Of a DNA stretch of 13,580 nt, positions 7,156-13,580 are shown piece by piece; the first letter of the stretch is position 1, and each line of letters opens with the position of its first letter. Below the pieces are notes generated by a model. That model did no database searches. It saw nothing but the letters and a program-made list of their open reading frames with translations, and was not told where the DNA came from. Source of the DNA: Rhizobiaceae bacterium (GTDB lineage Bacteria > Pseudomonadota > Alphaproteobacteria > Rhizobiales > Rhizobiaceae). A program made the position numbers and the translations under genes. The stretch spans positions 1-13,580 of the forward strand of contig JAEUMA010000609.1 of the NCBI GenBank assembly GCA_016793565.1. Direction: 5' to 3'.

Positions 7156-8328
7156 CTAAAGCGAACCCTCGATCGAGTTCTCAAGGATGCCGGCCAGCGC
7201 CTTCTTGGTGAGCTTGACCGGATTGGAGCCGGTCGACGGATCGGCCAGAGCCATCTCCGCGATCAGCGCCTTGCGCTTCTTGTCCATCGACAGGTCCTTG
7301 ATCAGGCCAGGCAGCGTGTGCGGAACCTTCAGTTCCTTACGCAGCTTCAGCACAGTCCGTGCGAAGCCGTCGAAGCCTCCCTTGACGCCGAGATAGGCTG
7401 AGAGCCGCCCGATGCGTTCCTCGACCGCCGGCCGGTTGAAGGCGAGCACATAGGGCATGAACACCGCGTTGGTCATGCCGTGGTGGGTGTCGTAGAGCGC
7501 GCCGACCGGATGCGACAGCGAGTGGATCGCGCCGAGTCCCTTCTGGAAGGCGGTCGCGCCCATGGCGGCGGCGGCCATCATGTTGGCGCGGGCGACGATA
7601 TCGGTGCCATCGGCGAAGGCCTTTGGCAGGTTCTCGAACACCAGCCGCATGCCCTCAATGGCGATGCCGTCGGCCATGGGGTGAAAGCCCGGCGCACAAT
7701 AGGCCTCGAGGCAGTGGGCCAGCGCGTCCATTCCCGTACCGGCGGTTATGAACGGCGGCATGCCGACGCTGAGCGCCGGATCGGCGATAACTATTGTAGG
7801 CAGCAGCTTGGGGTGGAAGATGATCTTCTTGGTGTGAGTGGTCTCGTTGGTCAGCACGGCAGCACGGCCGACCTCCGAACCCGTTCCGGCAGTAGTGGGC
7901 ACGGCCACGATGGGCGCGATCGCCGCCGCATCGGCCCGCGTCCACCAGTCGCCAACATCCTCGAAATCCCACACCGGGCGCGTCTGGCCGGCCTGGAACG
8001 CGATGAGCTTGCCGAGGTCGAGCGCCGAGCCTCCGCCGAACGCCACCACGCCGTCATGCTTGCCCGCCTTGAAGACGGCGATGCCGGCGTTCAGATTGGC
8101 CTCGACCGGATTGGGCCTGACGTCAGAGAATACGCCGTAGATGACCTTGGCGGCATCCAGCAGCTTGAGCGTGCTGGCCACCAGCGGCAGCCGCGCCAGG
8201 CCGGGATCGGTGACAAACAGCGGCTTCTTGATGCCGGCTGCGGCCAGCGCGTCCGGCAGTTCGGAGATGCGGCCGACGCCGAAGCGGACGGTCGTCGGAT
8301 AATTCCATTTCGAGAAGAACTTGCTCAT
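7156..8328 (-). CDS. Iron-containing alcohol dehydrogenase
   Basis: This 390-aa cytoplasmic enzyme should interconvert an alcohol and an aldehyde with NAD(P). The cofactor motif GGGSALDLGK is at 98-107 and PTTAGTGSEVG at 144-154. By comparison with lactaldehyde reductase FucO, the metal ligands are Asp201, His205 (in GMDALAHCLEAY), His269 and His283 (in YDTHHGMTNAV); all four are present, so it looks active. Length is typical for the family. It lies 38 bp after the aldehyde dehydrogenase gene and is the last gene of the catabolic unit. Pairing with that enzyme suggests two-step oxidation of a primary alcohol group. Family members vary widely in substrate, so the substrate here is unknown. Confidence 0.95.
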   Translation of the reverse strand: MSKFFSKWNYPTTVRFGVGRISELPDALAAAGIKKPLFVTDPGLARLPLVASTLKLLDAAKVIYGVFSDVRPNPVEANLNAGIAVFKAGKHDGVVAFGGGSALDLGKLIAFQAGQTRPVWDFEDVGDWWTRADAAAIAPIVAVPTTAGTGSEVGRAAVLTNETTHTKKIIFHPKLLPTIVIADPALSVGMPPFITAGTGMDALAHCLEAYCAPGFHPMADGIAIEGMRLVFENLPKAFADGTDIVARANMMAAAAMGATAFQKGLGAIHSLSHPVGALYDTHHGMTNAVFMPYVLAFNRPAVEERIGRLSAYLGVKGGFDGFARTVLKLRKELKVPHTLPGLIKDLSMDKKRKALIAEMALADPSTGSNPVKLTKKALAGILENSIEGSL

Positions 8329-8366
8329 GGGACTGTCGCCTGATCGTGTTGTGTCTTTGCGCGCGC

Positions 8367-9752
<1,386 letters not shown>

Positions 9753-9765
9753 GGGTGGCTCTCCG

Positions 9766-9945
9766 TCAATTCACAACCAGTTCGGCAGGCAGCCGACAAA
9801 TCCGGATCAGGCACTTTCTGTCCTCTTCGCCCCGCGGCTCCAAGACGAACTCGGTCGTTCTACCCGGCAAGACCCGCATACCGATAAGAGGCAAATCACG
9901 CGCTTCCAGGAAGGCCCGCAGATCGTGCAACAGCGTCATTTTCAT
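9766..9945 (-). CDS. 59-aa operon protein of unknown function
   Basis: This short cytoplasmic protein is encoded between the ligase and the aldehyde dehydrogenase. AAGGG precedes the ATG at 9945 by about 9 nt; an ATG two codons further in (9939) is also possible, and a TTG at 9981 that overlaps the ligase stop would add 12 Arg/Ala-rich residues. Helical LLHDLRAFLEARD is followed by beta-like stretches LIGMRVLPGRTTEFVLEPR and CLIRICRLPAELV. There is no signal, membrane span or metal motif; a single cysteine (residue 47) sits in the second strand. I do not recognise the family. Tight spacing on both sides argues that it is translated and tied to the pathway. Confidence 0.65.
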   Translation of the reverse strand: MKMTLLHDLRAFLEARDLPLIGMRVLPGRTTEFVLEPRGEEDRKCLIRICRLPAELVVN

Positions 9946-9977
9946 CGCTTCGGCCCTTCGCTGGCGCGCAGGATGTA

Positions 9978-11348
9978 TCAATACCGCTCAAATCCCCGGT
10001 GCAGTTCCCAGTCGGTGATGCGGCGGTCGTATTCGAGCTGCTCCCAGCGCGCGGTGTGGACATAGTGGTCGAGCACGTCCTCGCCGAAGGCCGCCTTCAA
10101 CATCTTCGACTTCGCCATCGTCTCGGTCGCCTCGCGCAGCGTCTTGGGAATCTCCGGCAGCCGAGCCGCTTGGTAGGCGTCGCCAACGAACGGCTTCTGC
10201 AGCTCCAGCTTCTCGTCGATACCGGCGAGCCCCGCGGCGATCAGCGCGGCGAAGGCGAGGTAGGGGTTGAGGTCGGCGCCCCCGATACGGCACTCCATTC
10301 GGATGCCCTTGGTACCCTCACCGCAGAGCCGGAAGCCGGCAGTACGGTTGTCCTCGCTCCACATGATCTTGGTCGGAGCGAAAGTGCCCGACTGAAAGCG
10401 CTTGTAGGAGTTGATGTAGGGCGCCAGGAACCACGTGAATTCCTTGGCGTAGCGCAACTGCCCGGCCGACCATTGCTGGCCGAGCGTCGACAGGGTCCAC
10501 TCCGCCTTCTTGTCGTAGAACAGCGGCGTCTTGCCGTCGGCGCTCCACAGCGAATTGTGGATGTGGCTGGAATTCCCGGCCAGGCCGTAATTGTACTTGG
10601 CCATGAACGAGATAGCCTTGCCTTCCTGCGCGGCGATCTCCTTGGCGCCGTTCTTCAGGATGACGTGGCGGTCCGCCATTTCCAGAACTTCAGCGTAGCG
10701 GACGTTGATCTCCTCCTGACCCGGGCCCCATTCGCCCTTGGAGTTCTCGATCGGCACGCCGGCCGCCTGCATGTCGTTGCGCAGCCGCCGCATCACCCCT
10801 TCTTCCTTGGTGGTGATGCCGATCAGATAGTCGCCGATATAGGGCGAGGCGGTATCGAGGTTCTGCCAGTGCTTCTCACGAGCGGTGTCGTAGGTCTCGC
10901 TGAACAGGTAGAACTCCAGCTCGGACGCGAAATAGGCGAGGTAGCCGCGCTCTTGCAGCCGTCGGATCTGCTTGCGCAGAATGGCGCGCGGGGAATGCGG
11001 CAGATCCTCGTGCGTGTGGTGGTCGAGCACGTCGTTGAGCACCAGCGCGGTCTTTTCGAGCCACGGCACCCGCCGCAGCGTCGAAAGATCCGGCTTCATC
11101 ACGAAGTCGCCATAGCCCTTCGACCAGCTAGCCGCCTTGTAGCCGGGTACCGGTTCCATATCGATGTCGTTGGCCAGCAGATAGTTGCAGCCATGCGTCT
11201 CGTCATGGGCGGAATCGACGAAGTACTGCGCGAGGAACCTCTTGCCGACCAGTCGACCCTGCATGTCCACCGCGGCCGCCAGCACGGTATCGATCTCGCC
11301 GGCGGCAACGGCTTTCTTGAGTTGGTCGAACGTCAGATTTCCGGCCAT
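9978..11348 (-). CDS. Glutamine-synthetase-like gamma-glutamyl ligase
   Basis: This 456-aa protein has the beta-grasp N-terminal region (about 15-105) and the glutamine synthetase catalytic domain. Active-site features are kept: ELEF (Glu143, Glu145), GPGQEEIN (208-215), NSSHIHNSL (259-267), Arg317, NRT (334-336) and ECRIGGADLNPYLAF (352-366). It lacks a recognisable adenylylation-site tyrosine loop of housekeeping GlnA, and it sits in a catabolic operon with transporters. It therefore more likely ligates glutamate to an amine, as PuuA, IpuC and GlnA4-like enzymes do, than makes glutamine. GGAG lies 6 nt before the ATG. Downstream alcohol and aldehyde dehydrogenases suggest the amine also carries a hydroxyl group. 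A true assimilatory role cannot be excluded. Confidence 0.9.
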   Translation of the reverse strand: MAGNLTFDQLKKAVAAGEIDTVLAAAVDMQGRLVGKRFLAQYFVDSAHDETHGCNYLLANDIDMEPVPGYKAASWSKGYGDFVMKPDLSTLRRVPWLEKTALVLNDVLDHHTHEDLPHSPRAILRKQIRRLQERGYLAYFASELEFYLFSETYDTAREKHWQNLDTASPYIGDYLIGITTKEEGVMRRLRNDMQAAGVPIENSKGEWGPGQEEINVRYAEVLEMADRHVILKNGAKEIAAQEGKAISFMAKYNYGLAGNSSHIHNSLWSADGKTPLFYDKKAEWTLSTLGQQWSAGQLRYAKEFTWFLAPYINSYKRFQSGTFAPTKIMWSEDNRTAGFRLCGEGTKGIRMECRIGGADLNPYLAFAALIAAGLAGIDEKLELQKPFVGDAYQAARLPEIPKTLREATETMAKSKMLKAAFGEDVLDHYVHTARWEQLEYDRRITDWELHRGFERY

Positions 11349-11387
11349 TTCGAACTCCAGGCGTATTCTATTTCAATTGCACGAGCG

Positions 11388-11413
11388 GGTCCGCGACCCA
11401 CGGATCGCGGACC
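11388..11413 (-). terminator. Intergenic hairpin between the TRAP receptor and the ligase genes
   Basis: GGTCCGCGA and TCGCGGACC (11388-11396 and 11405-11413) are perfect 9-bp complements around an 8-nt loop. The hairpin lies 16 bp after the TRAP receptor stop and about 40 bp ahead of the ligase start. No T tract follows on the minus strand, so it looks more like an mRNA-stabilising or attenuating element than a full terminator. Confidence 0.65.
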
Positions 11414-11429
11414 TGTCGTTTTCTCAGTC

Positions 11430-12494
11430 TCAGCCGTAGCGGTAAGGCGGACCAGCCTTCTTCATAGAATCGTTGTATTTCTGAAAGATCTCAACGACTC
11501 GCGCGCTGCGGGGGCTCTGCTGTGCCACCTCGGTCCAGAACTTGGCTGCTTCGTCTTCGACCTGCTTCCACTCGGCATCCGGGATCGACGTCAACTCCAG
11601 CTTGCCATTGATACGGTAGTTGGCCTCGCCGGCCCAATACCAGTGTTGGCGATAATAGTGCGAATTGTTCATCGCCAGGATGAAGAGCTGCTGCAGGTGC
11701 GGCGGCACGGCGTTCCACTTTTCGGTGTTCACGAAATAGGACCCTGCCCAGGCTCCCGAAAGCGGGTTGGTGAGGAAATACTTCAGCACGTCCGCCCAGC
11801 CGACCGTGTGCATCTCGGTGATGCCGCACCAGCACACGCCGTCGAGTTCGCCGGTCTGGATCGCCGGCTGCACGTCCTCGTAGGGCAGCGAGACCGGCAC
11901 GACGCCAAAGCGCGACAGGAACTGCCCGCCGGTAGGGAAGGTATAGACCCGCAGGCCCTTCAGGTCGGCCAGCGACTTGATGGGTTTCGTCGTACCGAAA
12001 TTGCACGGGTCCCAGGCGCCGGTCGACAACCAGGTGACATCCGGAATTTCGGCATAGGCCTCCTCCCAGATTTCCTTCAGCCCATGCCAGTGCCAGAGAG
12101 CCGGAATATCGAGGGAGTAGCGTGCGGCCAGCGGGAAGTATGCCCCGAAAACCTTGATGTCGACGGGCGCCGAGGCGGAGTCGTCATCGCTCTGCGCCGC
12201 GTCGATGGTGCCGGACTGCACCGCGCGGAACAGTTCGCCATGCGGCACGAGTTGGTCGGCGGTATAGAGCTCGATCTCCATCTCGCCATTAGCGGCCTTG
12301 TTGAACCAGTCGATGGAGTTCTTCACCACGTGTTCGGCCAGAGCAGGGCCGGCATAGGTCTGCATGCGCCACTTGATGGGCGCCTGCGCACGCACCGCGG
12401 GAGCCGCGAGGGTGGTAGCCCCGACGGCGCCCGCTGTGGCAACCACCGAGCGCCGCAGGAAGTCCCGCTTGCTTAGTGTCTTTCTCTCTTTCAT
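11430..12494 (-). CDS. TRAP transporter solute-binding protein (DctP family, Tat-exported)
   Basis: This 354-aa periplasmic receptor belongs to a tripartite ATP-independent transporter. The N-terminus carries a Tat-like signal, SKRDFLRRSVVATAG (8-22), with a Lys-Arg variant of the twin arginine, and a likely cleavage after VRA (36). Arg182 in DLKGLRVYTF sits where TRAP receptors place the arginine that grips a carboxylate. ELDGVCWCGITEMHTVGWAD (216-235) resembles the alpha-keto acid (TakP) branch. AAGGGG lies 8 nt before the ATG at 12492-12494; a further 18 codons upstream are open but not signal-like. Its partner large subunit is encoded just upstream. If the arginine is used, the ligand has a carboxylate, which does not fit a simple amino alcohol and suggests a distinct substrate or an acid derivative. 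Confidence 0.93.
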   Translation of the reverse strand: MKERKTLSKRDFLRRSVVATAGAVGATTLAAPAVRAQAPIKWRMQTYAGPALAEHVVKNSIDWFNKAANGEMEIELYTADQLVPHGELFRAVQSGTIDAAQSDDDSASAPVDIKVFGAYFPLAARYSLDIPALWHWHGLKEIWEEAYAEIPDVTWLSTGAWDPCNFGTTKPIKSLADLKGLRVYTFPTGGQFLSRFGVVPVSLPYEDVQPAIQTGELDGVCWCGITEMHTVGWADVLKYFLTNPLSGAWAGSYFVNTEKWNAVPPHLQQLFILAMNNSHYYRQHWYWAGEANYRINGKLELTSIPDAEWKQVEDEAAKFWTEVAQQSPRSARVVEIFQKYNDSMKKAGPPYRYG

Positions 12495-12536
12495 GTATTT
12501 CCCCTTCTTGCTTGATATGAAATCACTAGCCGGGCG

Positions 12537-12558
12537 CGAAACACCCAAGGTGTTTTCG
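12537..12558 (-). terminator. Small hairpin between TRAP large subunit and receptor genes
   Basis: Arms 12537-12545 and 12549-12558 pair over nine bases with one bulged T around a 3-nt loop, starting two bases after the large-subunit stop. No T tract follows. It may adjust receptor expression relative to the membrane subunit. Confidence 0.4.
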
Positions 12559-12560
12559 TC

Positions 12561-13580
12561 CTATCGGCCCGAGTAAAGGCCGGGAAGCCACAGCGCTATT
12601 TGCGGAAAGACCATGATAATCACCAGCGCCAGTACCATCAGAACAAAGAACGGCACGATCGATCGATAGATGTCCATCAGCGTGACTTCCGGCGGAGCCA
12701 TCGCGCGCATCAGGAAAAGGTTGTAACCGAAGGGTGGTGTTATGTACGCGATCTGACATGTGATCGTGTAAAGGATGCCAAACCAGATCGGGTTGAAGCC
12801 CAGGCTGATGACAAGCGGTATGTAAAGCGGCGCGACGATGACAAGCATCGCCGTGTCGTCGAGAAACATCCCCATGATGATGAACGAGAACAACATCAGG
12901 ATCAGTATCGTCCATGGGCTGAAATCCCAGGTGTCGACCAGCAGAGTCTTGACCGCCTTGACGGCTCCAAGCCCATCATAGACCGAGCTGAAACAGAGCG
13001 CGCCCAGTATGATCCAGAGAAACATGCAGCTGATGGCCAGAGTATTGCGCGTGGAATCCTCGAAGACCTGGCGGTTGAGATTGCCGGCCCACCACGCCGC
13101 CAGAGTGGCGAGCGCCGCGCCGACGGCCGAGCTTTCGACCAGGCTGGTGACGCCGGTCATGAACAGGCCCATCATGACAAAGAAGATGGCGAGTGGCACA
13201 ACGCCGGCCCTCAGCAGCGCGAACTTCTCGCTCCAGGTGATCTGCGCGCGCTCTTCGGCCGGAAGCGCGGGACCGATCTCAGGCTGCAGCAGGCAGCGGA
13301 TGTATACGTAGACGGCGAATATCAACGCCATCAACAGTCCGGGACCCACGCCGGCCAACCACAGATCGAGCACCGGTTGGCGGGCAATCATGGCGTAGAG
13401 CACCAGAACGACGCTGGGCGGTATGAGGATGCCCAGCGAGGACCCGGCCTGGATAACGCCGGTAACCATCACCTTGTCGTAGCCGTGCCTGAGCAGTTGC
13501 GGCAGCGCGATCGTCGCGCCGATTGCCATGCCGGCCACGGAGAGACCGTTGAGAGCAGCGATCAGCACCATCAATCCGAT
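12561..13580 (-). CDS. TRAP transporter large permease subunit (DctM family), 5' end outside the window
   Basis: The visible 339 C-terminal residues run open to the window edge, so the start is further right; the full family length is about 430 or more. It is an inner-membrane protein with many hydrophobic spans. The hallmark GMFLDDTAMLVIVAPLYIPL and the later ITPPFGYNLFLM identify the DctM large subunit, which uses an ion gradient to carry the solute handed over by the DctP-type receptor. The first visible residues (IGLMVLIAALNGLSVAGMAI) are mid-protein. The small DctQ subunit is not in the window and should lie upstream. The receptor gene follows 66 bp downstream. Confidence 0.95.
   Translation of the reverse strand: MGLMVLIAALNGLSVAGMAIGATIALPQLLRHGYDKVMVTGVIQAGSSLGILIPPSVVLVLYAMIARQPVLDLWLAGVGPGLLMALIFAVYVYIRCLLQPEIGPALPAEERAQITWSEKFALLRAGVVPLAIFFVMMGLFMTGVTSLVESSAVGAALATLAAWWAGNLNRQVFEDSTRNTLAISCMFLWIILGALCFSSVYDGLGAVKAVKTLLVDTWDFSPWTILILMLFSFIIMGMFLDDTAMLVIVAPLYIPLVISLGFNPIWFGILYTITCQIAYITPPFGYNLFLMRAMAPPEVTLMDIYRSIVPFFVLMVLALVIIMVFPQIALWLPGLYSGR

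Noticed and set aside
9999..12476. An open frame of 825 codons on the plus strand, opposite the ligase and the TRAP receptor
   Set aside because: It is the antisense shadow of two well-supported minus-strand genes. High GC third positions keep it open, and its sequence has no recognisable domain.

Overview
The window looks like chromosomal DNA of an alphaproteobacterium of the Rhizobiales, probably close to Mesorhizobium. The base composition is GC-rich, the coding style is rhizobial, and there is an intergenic inverted-repeat element of a kind I associate with that group. This is an inference from memory; no database search was possible.

Left part (1-2965). A tRNA-Val(GAC) at 68-142 is followed by what looks like the eroded 3' end of a MOFRL-type glycerate kinase (197-352). 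Next come a perfect 7-bp palindrome (398-415) and a plus-strand RpiR/SIS-type regulator (449-1273). A minus-strand gene follows (1436-2161) for an exported SH3 + META/HslJ-like protein, with a tiny HemP-like frame just upstream of it. A 268-bp MITE-like element with 25-bp terminal inverted repeats lies at 2402-2669. A small plus-strand gene of unknown function (2750-2965) ends 18 nt from the convergent transporter operon.

Right part (2984-13580). Everything is on the minus strand. In transcription order: TRAP transporter large subunit (dctM type, 5' end outside the window), TRAP solute receptor (dctP type, Tat signal), glutamine-synthetase-like ligase, a 59-aa unknown protein, NAD(P)-type aldehyde dehydrogenase, and iron-type alcohol dehydrogenase. 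After a 230-bp gap comes a four-gene ABC importer: periplasmic receptor, two permeases, ATPase. Small gaps, one ATGA overlap and several intergenic hairpins suggest two adjacent polycistronic units.

Working together, two importers of different classes serve a ligase-alcohol dehydrogenase-aldehyde dehydrogenase set. This set fits a gamma-glutamylation route for an amino alcohol: ligate glutamate to the amine, oxidise the alcohol to an aldehyde and then to an acid, then hydrolyse. The hydrolase is not in the window. The substrate and the route are hypotheses from gene content; the individual enzyme families are well supported by motifs.
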